A DNA stretch of 64,000 nt, taken from the NCBI GenBank assembly GCA_025517525.1, contig JAOPJZ010000004.1, positions 62,001-126,000 of the forward strand. Direction: 5' to 3'. The stretch is from Natronosalvus hydrolyticus (GTDB lineage: Archaea > Halobacteriota > Halobacteria > Halobacteriales > Natrialbaceae). A program made the translations under genes and the position numbers. Position 1 is the first letter of the stretch. Every line of letters begins with the position of its first letter. The notes under the pieces were generated by a model that worked only from the letters and a program-made list of their open reading frames with translations, did no database searches and was not told the origin of the DNA. Positions 24,404 through 33,265 of this stretch are shown piece after piece.

Positions 24404-25426
24404 ATGCGACTGGCAATCCTCGCCCACGAGAAGTTCCCCGAACGCGCCAAAACCGGGCTTGGCGTGCTCCGGTACAGTGACGACGAGGTCGTCGCTCTCC
24501 TCGACCGTGACAATCCCGGCCGGGAAGTCAACGACTTCGTCGCAGATGTGCAGAACGCCCCTATCGTCTCGAGTATGGGCGATCTCGATCTCGAGCGCAT
24601 CGACACCCTGCTCATTGGTATCTCTCCGATCGGCGGCGCGTTCGATGAAACCTGGCGTGAGGACGTCCGGACGGCGCTCGAAGCGGGCTGTGATCTGATC
24701 GCCGGTCTCCATTATTTCCTGAACGACGACGAGGAGTTCGCCGCACTGGCCGACGAACACGGCTGTGACATCTGGGACGTCCGAAAACCGCACGACGAGT
24801 TGACCGTCGCCGAAGGTGTCGCCCGCGACCTCGACGCCGAAATCATCCTGACCGTCGGCACCGACTGCTCGGTCGGCAAGATGACGACGACGATGGAACT
24901 CGCTCGAGACGCCAGCGAGGCGGGATACGACGTCGCAGTCATCCCGACCGGACAGACCGGCATTATGATCGAAGGCTGGGGGAACCCAGTCGACCGGGTC
25001 GTCAGCGATTTCACCGCCGGCGCGGTCGAGGAGATGCTAGTCGAGAAAGCCGACGACTACGACTATCTGTTCGTCGAGGGACAGGGGAGCATCGTTCATC
25101 CGGCCTACTCCGGAGTGACCTGTGGCATCCTCCACGGCTCGATGCCCGATTCTCTGGTATTGTGTCACCGGGCGAATCAAGAGGTGATTCACAGTTACGA
25201 ATCCTATTCCATGCCACCGATGCAAACCTACGTCGACCTCTACGAGGGGCTAGCCGAACCGGTTCATCCGACAACCGTCCGCGCAGGGGCACTGAACACC
25301 GCCGGCCTCGAGGAAGAGGTCGCACGCGAGGCGATCGAAGACTACGGTGAGGCGCTGGGCCCAGACGTCCCCGTCACCGACGTCATTCGTGAGGGTACCG
25401 ACGACCTGCTCGAGGTGTTGCTATGA
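24404..25426 (+). CDS. dgcN: DUF1611 family protein, DgcN-type D-glutamate N-acetyltransferase
   Basis: A 340-aa DUF1611 protein. Residues about 1-125 form an N-terminal Rossmann-like domain, followed by a P-loop-like motif (TVGTDCSVGKMTTTMELA) and FVEGQGSIVHPAYSG. DUF1611 proteins next to an enolase-superfamily epimerase form the DgcN-DgcA pair reported for D-glutamate catabolism in marine Proteobacteria and haloarchaea: DgcN acetylates D-Glu and DgcA racemises the product. The stop codon overlaps the dgcA start (ATGA), so translation is coupled. Confidence 0.85.
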   Translation: MRLAILAHEKFPERAKTGLGVLRYSDDEVVALLDRDNPGREVNDFVADVQNAPIVSSMGDLDLERIDTLLIGISPIGGAFDETWREDVRTALEAGCDLIAGLHYFLNDDEEFAALADEHGCDIWDVRKPHDELTVAEGVARDLDAEIILTVGTDCSVGKMTTTMELARDASEAGYDVAVIPTGQTGIMIEGWGNPVDRVVSDFTAGAVEEMLVEKADDYDYLFVEGQGSIVHPAYSGVTCGILHGSMPDSLVLCHRANQEVIHSYESYSMPPMQTYVDLYEGLAEPVHPTTVRAGALNTAGLEEEVAREAIEDYGEALGPDVPVTDVIREGTDDLLEVLL

Positions 25427-26463
25427 GCCTCGAAACCGCCTTCGAGCGCGTCCGGATGCCCCTCGAGTTTCCGTTCACGATCGCTCGGGGGACGGCGACC
25501 GAAGCCGAGAACGTCATCGTCAAAATCGAAGACGACGAGGGGAACGTCGGTATCGGCGGCGCCGGGCCGTCATCACACTACGGCGAGACTGCGGCGACGG
25601 TCGAGGCCGTGTTGCCCGACCTGCTTGCAGTCGTCGAGGATGTCGGCAATCCACACCAACTCGAGACCATCGAACGACGATTACACGAGACAGTCGAGCG
25701 GAACCCGGCTGCCCGCTGTGCGGTGAGTATCGCCCTCCACGACCTCGTCGCGAAACGACTCGAGATGCCGCTGTATCGCTACTGGGGGCTCGACCCCGCC
25801 GAGACGGTCGAGAGTTCCTACACCATCGGCATCGACGACACTGAGACCATGCGTGAGAAGACCGAACTCGCCCTCGAACGTGGCTACGGTACGCTGAAGG
25901 TGAAACTCGGCACCGACCGCGACCTCGAGATTATCGAGACGATTCGTGACGTGGCCCCCGACGTTCGTCTCTACGTCGACGCGAACGAGGCCTGGACGCC
26001 GCGGGAAGCCGTCACCAAAATCGACCGACTGGCAGCGTACGACCTCGAGTTCGTCGAACAGCCGGTCCCCGCGGAACATCCCGAGGGGCTGCAATACGTC
26101 TACGAACGGGCTGCGCTACCGATCGCAGCCGACGAGTCCTGTCTGACGGCGGCCGACGTGCCACAGATCGCCGACAGGTGTGACATCGCTAACCTCAAAC
26201 TCATGAAATGTGGCGGCCTTCGTGAAGCAATCCGACTGATTCACACCGCCCGCGCACACGGCCTCCAGGTCATGTGTGGCTGTATGTCCGAGTCGAACGC
26301 CTCGATTGCCGCCGCTGCCCACCTCGCGCCGTTGCTCGACTACGCCGACCTCGACGGATCGCTGTTGCTCGCCGAGGACCCATACGACGGGGTTCCCATG
26401 CCGGGCGGCGTGATCGATCTCGAGGGTCTCGAGCGAGTTGGCACTGGTGTACACAAGCGGTGA
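25423..26463 (+). CDS. dgcA: Enolase-superfamily epimerase, DgcA-type N-acetyl-D-glutamate racemase
   Basis: A 346-aa muconate-lactonising-enzyme-type protein. The catalytic Lys pair is in LKVKLGTDRD, metal ligands are in VDANEAW, VEQPVP and ADESC, and the second-side Lys is in NLKLMKCGG. Sequence alone would read dipeptide epimerase (L-Ala-D/L-Glu), but the overlapping DUF1611 gene points to the D-glutamate pathway. No murein is expected in an archaeon, which also argues against peptide recycling. Confidence 0.85.
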   Translation: MSLETAFERVRMPLEFPFTIARGTATEAENVIVKIEDDEGNVGIGGAGPSSHYGETAATVEAVLPDLLAVVEDVGNPHQLETIERRLHETVERNPAARCAVSIALHDLVAKRLEMPLYRYWGLDPAETVESSYTIGIDDTETMREKTELALERGYGTLKVKLGTDRDLEIIETIRDVAPDVRLYVDANEAWTPREAVTKIDRLAAYDLEFVEQPVPAEHPEGLQYVYERAALPIAADESCLTAADVPQIADRCDIANLKLMKCGGLREAIRLIHTARAHGLQVMCGCMSESNASIAAAAHLAPLLDYADLDGSLLLAEDPYDGVPMPGGVIDLEGLERVGTGVHKR

Positions 26464-26568
26464 AGCTTCGGTCAACCGTGCTGCGGTAAGCGGCCACCAT
26501 CCCGAATCGACACCGTTCAGTGCCGTCGACTGGCAGCACAGTCAAGTGGAGTGTCAACATTCGACAGG

Positions 26569-26577
26569 GATTTATTT
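26569..26577 (+). promoter_or_regulatory. TATA box of the gene at 26600
   Basis: GATTTATTT is centred about 26 nt before ATG 26600. Confidence 0.5.
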
Positions 26578-26599
26578 CTGGAGGTACATGTAGCCAGGT

Positions 26600-26971
26600 A
26601 TGTCTCTCGACTGGGTGGGCAGAGAAACGGACCGTACCGATCGATGGGACCGGGTGTTCGAAGGGCTCGCTGCATCACCTCGCCGACACCTGATCGCCAG
26701 TCTCACTCGAACCGAGCCAGACGCGGCCGTTCCCCTTCCAGACGCGGCACAGCCGCCCGATTTTGCGGGTGACGAGGACTCGTTTCGAATCGCGTTAGAA
26801 CATCGCCACCTCCCGAAACTGACCGACGCCAGGTACATCGAATGGGAACGCGAACCGTTTCAAACGTGGCGCGGCCCACGCTTCGGTGAAATCGCGTCCG
26901 TCCTTGACGCACTAATCGAAGGCGACGTGGATATGCAGACACAGGCCTCGTCGCCGTTTGAAGAAGGCTAA
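26600..26971 (+). CDS. Haloarchaeal wHTH-like protein (DUF7344-type)
   Basis: A 123-aa protein. DRVFEGLAASPRRHLIASL resembles the first helices of a winged helix, and ALEHRHLPKLTDARYIEWE the recognition part and wing. This matches the DUF7344 pattern found in many small haloarchaeal proteins, often taken as DNA-binding. No ligand domain is present. A short membrane protein gene follows after 81 bp. Confidence 0.72.
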   Translation: MSLDWVGRETDRTDRWDRVFEGLAASPRRHLIASLTRTEPDAAVPLPDAAQPPDFAGDEDSFRIALEHRHLPKLTDARYIEWEREPFQTWRGPRFGEIASVLDALIEGDVDMQTQASSPFEEG

Positions 26972-27052
26972 ACCATCCGTCAGTCGCCGTTTCCCTCCTT
27001 CCTTGAGAGTCATTATCGATATTCATTTGTCTCGTCCGACCGTACGGTGGGT

Positions 27053-27148
27053 ATGAACCAGCCACAACTGCTCATGACGATCGCCGTCATCGTCGTGGTT
27101 CTGGTCTGTCTGGCGGCGCTGATGTACATCTCGATTTACTGGGACTGA
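27053..27148 (+). CDS. 31-aa single-span membrane peptide
   Basis: MNQPQLLMT, then a hydrophobic helix (IAVIVVVLVCLAALMYISI) and YWD at the end. The clean hydrophobic span and position downstream of the wHTH gene suggest a genuine small protein. Nothing indicates its role. Confidence 0.5.
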   Translation: MNQPQLLMTIAVIVVVLVCLAALMYISIYWD

Positions 27149-27199
27149 TTGCACTGGAACTGATTCGAACTCGACCACCCAGGCCAAACCGAGAGCTGG

Positions 27200-28411
27200 T
27201 CACCGCCCGCTTCGGCCCACCCGTATCGGATACCGTTTTCCGTACGTGAGTACGCGCCAGAGCCACTCGAGCGGCCCGTACCGGAAATAGCGCAACCACC
27301 AGAGCGATGCCACGACCTGAACCAGCCAGATAGCGACGACGATTGCGAGAATCTCGACACGAGTGACCTGCCCGAACAGACCGAGGCCGTGGCCGTAGAA
27401 AATCGACGTTGCAAGCACCGTCTGCAGGATGTAGTTACTGAAGGCCGTCCGGCCGACGGCAGCGAGTGCTCGAGTGAGGAGGTCCTCGGGTCGCCATCGA
27501 CTGTACAGCATCACGCCCCCGACGTAGGCACCGGCGAGTGCGAAACTGCCCCAGTAGTTGAACTGCCGCCAGAACAGCGCCGCTTCGGGAGCCCAATTCG
27601 CGGCTTCGATGTACCAGACGCCCATGAGGATAGTCGCGAGGCCGAGAGTGGTCCCACTGAACGTCAGCCAGCCATAAAATCGCGACGAACGCCCGTTCGT
27701 CAACACGCCCCACTTGTACAGTGCCATTCCAAGGAGCATGGTCCCGCTCACCCGCAAGCCCGTGTAGCTGAGTAATCCCGTCGTCTGTCGCTGGTAGGCG
27801 GCCGGAACCCGATGCTCGAATTGGTCGACCCAGCCGCTCTGATAGATGGCCACTTCACGCTGGAGCGTTTCGGATGCGGGCTGCCAGCTACTCGTGATCG
27901 TCGCCGGATCGACGACGAGCCCCGCGACTCCTTCGACGAGAGATGGGACAGCAATCAGCGTGACACCCGTCACCGTCAGCGCCCACGGCGGCAGCGGTCG
28001 AAGGAGCACGACCGCGAACGCACAGAGCCCGTATGCAACCAGAATGTCGCCATACCACAGCAGGTAGGCGTGAGCGAGACCGAAGACGACGAGCAGGGCC
28101 ATTCGACGAACGTACAGAATCGCCGGCGAGTAGCTCCCTTTGTCACCCTCGAGAAAGAGGAGGATTCCTGCCCCGAACAACAGCGTGAAAATCGTAATGA
28201 ATTTCTGCTGGGCAAACACGTGACCGACGAACCAGGCCCAGTAGTTCGCGCCCGTAAAGTCGCCATACACTGTCGGGTTTGCCAGCGTCGCTTCCGGCAT
28301 CGCAAACACCCAGCTATTGATGACCAGAATGCCGAGTAAGGCGAATCCGCGTAACGCGTCGAGACTCACGAGCCGTTCAGATGGCGGCGTTGGCCCGGTT
28401 TCGTCACTCAT
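27200..28411 (-). CDS. DUF418-family membrane protein (YeiB-like)
   Basis: A 403-aa polytopic protein. RLVSLDALRGFALLGILVINS is the signature of the acyltransferase-3/DUF418 type N-terminus, followed by about nine to ten hydrophobic segments and the C-terminal DUF418 block (FSNYILQTVLATSIFYGHGLGLFG and the closing GPLEWLWRVLTYGKRYPIR). The family may acylate or transport cell-surface compounds. No substrate is known. Confidence 0.88.
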   Translation of the reverse strand: MSDETGPTPPSERLVSLDALRGFALLGILVINSWVFAMPEATLANPTVYGDFTGANYWAWFVGHVFAQQKFITIFTLLFGAGILLFLEGDKGSYSPAILYVRRMALLVVFGLAHAYLLWYGDILVAYGLCAFAVVLLRPLPPWALTVTGVTLIAVPSLVEGVAGLVVDPATITSSWQPASETLQREVAIYQSGWVDQFEHRVPAAYQRQTTGLLSYTGLRVSGTMLLGMALYKWGVLTNGRSSRFYGWLTFSGTTLGLATILMGVWYIEAANWAPEAALFWRQFNYWGSFALAGAYVGGVMLYSRWRPEDLLTRALAAVGRTAFSNYILQTVLATSIFYGHGLGLFGQVTRVEILAIVVAIWLVQVVASLWWLRYFRYGPLEWLWRVLTYGKRYPIRVGRSGR

Positions 28412-28648
28412 CGGTACGTGATACGGTTTGCTGTAACGATTTACCGGTGCAACCGCAGGACGGTCCGCGGTTGCACTGGCAATGACTTACAGTAATCCGT
28501 ATGAAAGTCGAATTCTCGAGTGGCAAAGCGAGATGGGTCATAACCACTCGCGGACGTTTCGAGAGACGCGAATCGGTGGTCATCGCCCATCCGTAGAAGC
28601 GATATCTGCCACCTTGCAGACACCCCAGCCACAGGCGAATGAACACAA

Positions 28649-29461
28649 TCAGGTGTCTTCTTCTTCCTGTAACTCTGCCAGTTCCGCTTCGACGTCCGCG
28701 TCGCTAACCTCAGTCTCGAGGTCTTCGGCCTCGGGTTCAACATCGGCTTCGGCTTCGGTCCCCTCGCCACCGACTTCGGCTTTCAGCGTCTCGAGTTCGG
28801 CATCGACGCCACTGTCAGTCGACAGCGACTCGAGTTCGCGGTCGATACTGTCTTTATCCGACAGTACGTCGTCGAACGCTCCGCTTTCGTGGAGTTCGTC
28901 CAGCGCTGCGGCGCGTGCCTCCATATCCTGGGTGCGCTCTTCGGCACGCTCGATGGCCCGGCCGACGTCCTCGAACTCATCGCCCGTTGCGGTCATCGCC
29001 TCGGAGACCTGCGAACTGGCTTCGGCGGCCTGGTAGCGGGCTTTCATCGTCTCCTTTTTTGTGCGGAACTCCTCGATGCGCGCCTGCAGTTCGTCTTTCT
29101 GGTCGATGAGGCTGTCCTGCTGGCTCTGGAGGTCCGAAATCTGGCGATCTAACTCCTCGATCTGGTTCATCTTCGCCTTCTTTTTTTCGAGGGCGCGTCG
29201 AGCCAGGTCTTCACGACCCTGTTGGACCGCCGTTCGGGCCTGTCCGTTGTGTTTCTCGACGTTATCCTCGAGGCGGCGTTTTTGCATCTCGAGGCGTTTT
29301 TTCTGTGTGGTCAGGTCGGCGATACCGCGTTTGACCTGCTGGAGTTGATCGCGCATCTGCTCGTAGGAGTAATCGAGCGTCTGCGTCGGATCCTCCGTGC
29401 GGTCGAGAAAGGAGTTTATCTTCGACCGGATAACGTACGAGGTCCGCGAGAGGATACCCAT
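28649..29461 (-). CDS. pspA: PspA/IM30 (ESCRT-III-like) membrane-protection protein
   Basis: A 270-aa protein with the standard start GILSRTSYVIRSKINSFLDR, DPTQTLDYSYEQMRDQLQQV, and long coiled coils through residue 200. PspA forms rods and rings that stabilise stressed membranes. The C-terminal 60 residues are strongly acidic (Glu/Asp-rich), a haloarchaeal feature. The ATG at 29461 is preferred because a TATA box lies about 28 nt upstream and the additional upstream codons to 29608 look non-coding. Confidence 0.9.
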   Translation of the reverse strand: MGILSRTSYVIRSKINSFLDRTEDPTQTLDYSYEQMRDQLQQVKRGIADLTTQKKRLEMQKRRLEDNVEKHNGQARTAVQQGREDLARRALEKKKAKMNQIEELDRQISDLQSQQDSLIDQKDELQARIEEFRTKKETMKARYQAAEASSQVSEAMTATGDEFEDVGRAIERAEERTQDMEARAAALDELHESGAFDDVLSDKDSIDRELESLSTDSGVDAELETLKAEVGGEGTEAEADVEPEAEDLETEVSDADVEAELAELQEEEDT

Positions 29462-29485
29462 ACATAGTACGTGTTGCTCCCGACT

Positions 29486-29494
29486 CTTAAAAAC
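29486..29494 (-). promoter_or_regulatory. TATA box of pspA
   Basis: On the minus strand GTTTTTAAG is centred about 28 nt before the pspA ATG at 29461, consistent with a leaderless transcript. Confidence 0.5.
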
Positions 29495-29640
29495 TTCACA
29501 TCGATTACAGGCGTAGCGAATTTCGTGGTGAGTCAGACAGCGCGGTATCCGAACTCGAATTGCGACAGATCGTACGGAAGTATACGCTCGCGCACTGCTG
29601 TCCACCATCTCGCCGAACAGCCACCTTTCGAGAGCGTCGT

Positions 29641-29708
29641 CATACTGTCAGAAATTGGGAAGATTCGCCGCTACTGTCCGGCGAATTCTCTTTGTCCGGC
29701 AGTATCAG
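29641..29708. repeat. 68-bp palindromic dispersed element, copy B
   Basis: Same length and ends as the copy at 1057-1124 (CATACTGT ... GGCAGTATCAG), with the inner ATTCGCCG/CGGCGAAT stem intact. Differences cluster in the loop and in the left arm. It lies 53 nt before the GTG of the alpha/beta hydrolase gene. Confidence 0.75.
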
Positions 29709-29760
29709 TAACGCCAATCGACGAATCCAAGCCCGGCCCGTTCGAACCCCCGATAAATCC

Positions 29761-30399
29761 GTGTCATCCAACATCGCTATACCGGGCGCTCGAGACGTGC
29801 GGGCAACACTCGATGAGCCCCCGCAGGAGACGGACGCCGTCGTCGTCGCCTGTCCGCCACACCCCCAACACGGCGGGAATCGAACCGACCGGCGGCTGGT
29901 CGCCGTTAGCGACGCGCTGACGAGTAACGAAGACCGTCCGATCGCCTGCCTTCGAATCGATTACGGTCCCTGGGACGAGGGTCGTGGCGAACTCGAGGAC
30001 GTCACACACGCGATTTCATGGGCGGGCGAGCGCTACAATCACGTCGGCCTCTTTGGCTTCAGTTTTGGGTCTGCGCTGGCAGTCCTCGCGGCCGCTACTA
30101 TCGAAATCGAAGCCGCTATCGACGCCGTCGCCGCCCTCGCACCGCCCTCGCGTCTCGGGCCCGACCTTGACGTGCTGGCTGCACTCGAGGAGCTGTCGAT
30201 GCCCGCGCTTATCGCCTACGGGGTGCGTGATACGACCGTCGACTGGGAACCAGTCGTCGAACGAGCCGGAGAACTCGGGCACCGACGCCTCGAACTCTCG
30301 GCCGACCACTTCTTCGTGGGCCAACACGAGTCGGTGGCCGACGAAATCGGCTCGTTTTTCGCCGAGACGGTCGGCCTCGAGGGACGTGATCGGGCCTAA
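29761..30399 (+). CDS. Alpha/beta-hydrolase (dienelactone hydrolase-like)
   Basis: A 212-aa protein. VVVACPPHPQHGGNRTDRR and the nucleophile elbow GLFGFSFGSALAVL (Ser in GFSFG) show the fold. AYGVRDTTVD supplies the Asp region and SADHFFVGQ the catalytic His. The start is GTG 29761: the frame is open further back to 29560, but that part runs through the 68-bp palindromic element and has no domain match. The substrate is unknown. Confidence 0.82.
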   Translation: MSSNIAIPGARDVRATLDEPPQETDAVVVACPPHPQHGGNRTDRRLVAVSDALTSNEDRPIACLRIDYGPWDEGRGELEDVTHAISWAGERYNHVGLFGFSFGSALAVLAAATIEIEAAIDAVAALAPPSRLGPDLDVLAALEELSMPALIAYGVRDTTVDWEPVVERAGELGHRRLELSADHFFVGQHESVADEIGSFFAETVGLEGRDRA

Positions 30400-30533
30400 C
30401 GGACGTTCGCCGGTTGTGGTTTCCTCGAGTCCCAGAGACCGAAGCGAGAGGTCCCTGCACAACGGCGAACTGGAGGGAGTGCGACGGCGACGTGGAATCC
30501 AATACGACGACAAAGTCAGGACCCTTATAGTAA

Positions 30534-30542
30534 CACGGCTGC
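30534..30542 (+). promoter_or_regulatory. TATA box of the gene at 30560
   Basis: CTTATAGTA is centred about 22 nt before ATG 30560. Confidence 0.45.
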
Positions 30543-30559
30543 TCGAGACCAGATAGACA

Positions 30560-31150
30560 ATGTGGCCGCTTGGACACGCCGCCGTCGCCTATCTGCTCTA
30601 CTCGCTGTGGACTCGAACGACGCAGAACGGAGCCACGTTTCGCCAGCCGGGTGCCGAGGGGTCGGCGTCGATTGCCGTCGCCTTTTTGCTCATCGGCAGC
30701 CAGTTCCCCGACCTCGTCGATAAACCGCTGGCGTGGTATTTCGGCATGTTACCGACGGGCCGGACGCTGGCACACTCGTTGTTGTTTCTGGTGCCGGTCG
30801 TGCTGGTCGTCGGTGCGGTCACAGCACGGCACGACCGCCTCGAGCGCGAGTACGGTATCGTGTTCGCCATTGGGGCCATCTCGCACGTACTCGTCGACGC
30901 AGTGCCGGCACTCTGGGGTGGCGGTGATTGGTATCACCTCCTGTGGCCACTGACTCCGGTCGAGCCCTACGAGAGTGGTGCACCGAGCGTGATCGACCTC
31001 TTCGTTTCCTCACTCGGCGACCCGTACTTCCTTCTGGAGTTCGTCCTCGCCGGTATCGCCTTCGTCGTCTGGTATCGGGACGGTCGTCCCGGCCTTTCGC
31101 TGGTGAAACGGACGCTCAGTCGAGAGCCGGAGCCACACGGCGACGGGTGA
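30560..31150 (+). CDS. YdjM-type membrane-bound metal-dependent hydrolase
   Basis: A 196-aa protein with four to five membrane helices. WPLGHAAVAYLLYSLW has the early His, GSQFPDLVDKP the Asp, GRTLAHSLLF a His and AIGAISHVLVDAV the His/Asp pair typical of the LexA-binding/YdjM (DUF457) family. The enzymatic role is not established for the family. The next gene, a UspA-like protein, begins 74 bp downstream. Confidence 0.85.
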   Translation: MWPLGHAAVAYLLYSLWTRTTQNGATFRQPGAEGSASIAVAFLLIGSQFPDLVDKPLAWYFGMLPTGRTLAHSLLFLVPVVLVVGAVTARHDRLEREYGIVFAIGAISHVLVDAVPALWGGGDWYHLLWPLTPVEPYESGAPSVIDLFVSSLGDPYFLLEFVLAGIAFVVWYRDGRPGLSLVKRTLSREPEPHGDG

Positions 31151-31224
31151 ACTATCGGGTCGCACACGACCAGGGACCTGGGATAACGACAACGGTTTTC
31201 CCATCGGCGGTCACAGGGGAACAC

Positions 31225-31593
31225 ATGCACGTCTTGCTTGGACTCGAGGGCAGCGACGAATCGCTGAAGACCCTCGAAAAGACTCTCGACCGGGTCCAGG
31301 AAGTCGGCGACGAGTTGACCGTCGCCCTCGTCGGAAAGCCCGAAGCGAAACGCTCCGTCGAGGAGATGCGCGACCTGACGCGGGATCACCTCGAGACCGA
31401 GGGCGTCGACGCCGATATCAAAGTCCTCGACGGTGACCCCGGCAGCGCGCTCGTCGAGTATGCGGAGGCCGAAGGCTTTGACCAGCTGGTCATCGGCGGC
31501 GGCACCCGAAGCCCGATGGGGAAAGTCAGACTCGGCCCGATCACTGAGTTCGTCCTGTTGAACGCCACGATCACCGTCAAACTGGTTCGATAA
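31225..31593 (+). CDS. UspA-family universal stress protein
   Basis: A 122-aa UspA-fold protein: MHVLLGLEGSDESLKTLEKT is the first strand and helix, LVIGGGTRSPMGKVRLGPITEF the region of the nucleotide-binding loop. The classical GxxGx9G(S/T) motif is altered, so ATP binding is doubtful. It ends 2 nt before the GNAT gene, and the two are very likely cotranslated. Confidence 0.85.
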   Translation: MHVLLGLEGSDESLKTLEKTLDRVQEVGDELTVALVGKPEAKRSVEEMRDLTRDHLETEGVDADIKVLDGDPGSALVEYAEAEGFDQLVIGGGTRSPMGKVRLGPITEFVLLNATITVKLVR

Positions 31594-31595
31594 CC

Positions 31596-32168
31596 ATGCG
31601 ACCAACACGAACGCGCGTCTACCCCGACGAACCGGCCGGCCCGTTCCCGAGTCCACCAACCACCTACGAGGACCCTGAGGGACGGGAGATCGTTCTCGAA
31701 ACACTCGAGGGAGACGCCGAGACGGCTATCGAAGCGTTGACCGATATGTACGTCCAGTTCGATCCCGCCGATCGCGCCCAGGGCATCCCACCGACCGGCG
31801 AAGACCGAATCAGGCAGTGGCTCGAGCCGATCCTCGCGAAAGGGCACAACGTCGTCGCCCGCCACGGTGATGACTTCGTGGGCCACGCCACGCTGGTCCC
31901 CGACACCGACGATCCCGACTCGATGGACGAGGACAGCGACGTCGAGTGGGAACTCGCCATCTTCGTCCTGCAGGACTACCAGCGCGGCGGTATCGGCACC
32001 CAGTTGCTCGAGAACCTGCTCGGGGCTGCCTGCGACGCCGGCGTCAGCCACGTCTGGCTCACCGTCGAGCGGTGGAACGGCCCGGCGATTGCCCTGTACG
32101 AACGCGTCGGCTTCGAACTCTGTGGGACCGAGAGCTTCGAACAGGAGATGTCGATCAGGCTTCGGTGA
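31596..32168 (+). CDS. GNAT-family N-acetyltransferase
   Basis: A 190-aa acetyltransferase. WELAIFVLQDYQRGGIGTQLLENLL carries the acetyl-CoA-binding Q/RxxGxG/A-type motif and LYERVGFELCGTE the last strands. It starts 2 nt after the UspA-like gene, so the pair is one operon. No target can be inferred. Confidence 0.88.
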   Translation: MRPTRTRVYPDEPAGPFPSPPTTYEDPEGREIVLETLEGDAETAIEALTDMYVQFDPADRAQGIPPTGEDRIRQWLEPILAKGHNVVARHGDDFVGHATLVPDTDDPDSMDEDSDVEWELAIFVLQDYQRGGIGTQLLENLLGAACDAGVSHVWLTVERWNGPAIALYERVGFELCGTESFEQEMSIRLR

Positions 32169-32301
32169 TCCACTCACGGTTCGGAGTGGGGGAAATCAAT
32201 GATACGTGCTGTCGCGAAGGGGGCCTTGTCGAGTTACACCTCGAGCGTGGGGCCTCGAGCGAATCGGAACCCCTACGACACCCCCGGCCACACCAACGCG
32301 T

Positions 32302-33204
32302 ATGCAACTCGGCGTAATCGGACTGGGACGAATGGGACAGATCGTCGTCGATCGCGTCCTCGAGGCGGGACACGAGGTGGTCGCCTTCGACCTCGATGAA
32401 GGCGCAGTCGAGCAAGCCGCGGACGCGGGTGCCACGCCCGCCTCGTCGCTCGAGGAACTCTGTCGGACGCTCGGAGACGAGAAACGCATCTGGCTGATGG
32501 TGCCGGCCGGCGAGCCCGTCGATGCCACCCTCGAGTCGCTCGATTCGTACCTCGGGGCGGACGACGTCGTCGTCGACGGCGGTAACTCGTATTTCGAACA
32601 CTCCGTCCGCCGCGCCGAGGCCTGTCCGGCCGCCTACCTCGACTGTGGGACCTCCGGCGGCCCCGCCGGTGCCGAACTCGGCTTTTCGCTCATGGTCGGC
32701 GGACCCGAGTGGGCCTACGAGGCACTCGAGCCGGCGTTCGACGCCGTCGCTACCGGCCCCGACGGCCACGCCCGCATGGGGCCGTCGGGCTCGGGCCATT
32801 ACGTGAAGATGGTCCACAACGGCGTCGAATACGCGCTCATGCAGACGTACGGTGAAGGCTTCGAGTTGCTCCACAACGGTCGCTACGACCTCGACCTCGA
32901 GGCCGTCGCCTCCGTCTGGAACAACGGCGCGGTCATCCGCTCGTGGCTGCTCGAACTCTGCGAGGAAGCGTTCCGCGAGGAGGGAACCGACCTGGGTGAC
33001 GTCGCCGACCGCATCGAAGGCGGTTCGACGGGCACCTGGACCGTACAGGAAGCGCTCGAGCAGGAGGTCCCCTTGCCGCTGATCTACACGGCATTGTCAG
33101 AGCGATTCGGCTCGCGCGCCGACGACGGGCGATTCTCGCGACGACTGGCCAACCGACTGCGCTACGGCTTCGGCCGACACGAAGTGCAACGGCGCGAATC
33201 ATAG
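32302..33204 (+). CDS. gndA: 6-phosphogluconate dehydrogenase (short, GndA type)
   Basis: A 300-aa NAD(P)-dependent dehydrogenase: nucleotide fold LGVIGLGRMGQIVVDRVL, substrate motif DCGTSGGPAGAELGFSLM, catalytic Lys in HYVKMVHNGVEYALMQ. The length matches the short form used in archaeal oxidative pentose phosphate metabolism and not the long E. coli Gnd. The ATG at 32302 begins the domain exactly. The upstream codons to 32206 are out of character. Confidence 0.92.
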   Translation: MQLGVIGLGRMGQIVVDRVLEAGHEVVAFDLDEGAVEQAADAGATPASSLEELCRTLGDEKRIWLMVPAGEPVDATLESLDSYLGADDVVVDGGNSYFEHSVRRAEACPAAYLDCGTSGGPAGAELGFSLMVGGPEWAYEALEPAFDAVATGPDGHARMGPSGSGHYVKMVHNGVEYALMQTYGEGFELLHNGRYDLDLEAVASVWNNGAVIRSWLLELCEEAFREEGTDLGDVADRIEGGSTGTWTVQEALEQEVPLPLIYTALSERFGSRADDGRFSRRLANRLRYGFGRHEVQRRES

Positions 33205-33233
33205 CGATTCTACCCGCCGGGCAAAGAGCAACA

Positions 33234-33242
33234 CAAATAAAT
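33234..33242 (+). promoter_or_regulatory. TATA box of the ferredoxin gene
   Basis: CAAATAAAT is centred about 28 nt before ATG 33266. Confidence 0.5.
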
Positions 33243-33265
33243 CACTGCACCCAAATCCCACATAT

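Noticed and set aside
29560..29760. N-terminal extension of the alpha/beta hydrolase
   Set aside because: It translates the 68-bp palindromic element and has no domain similarity.
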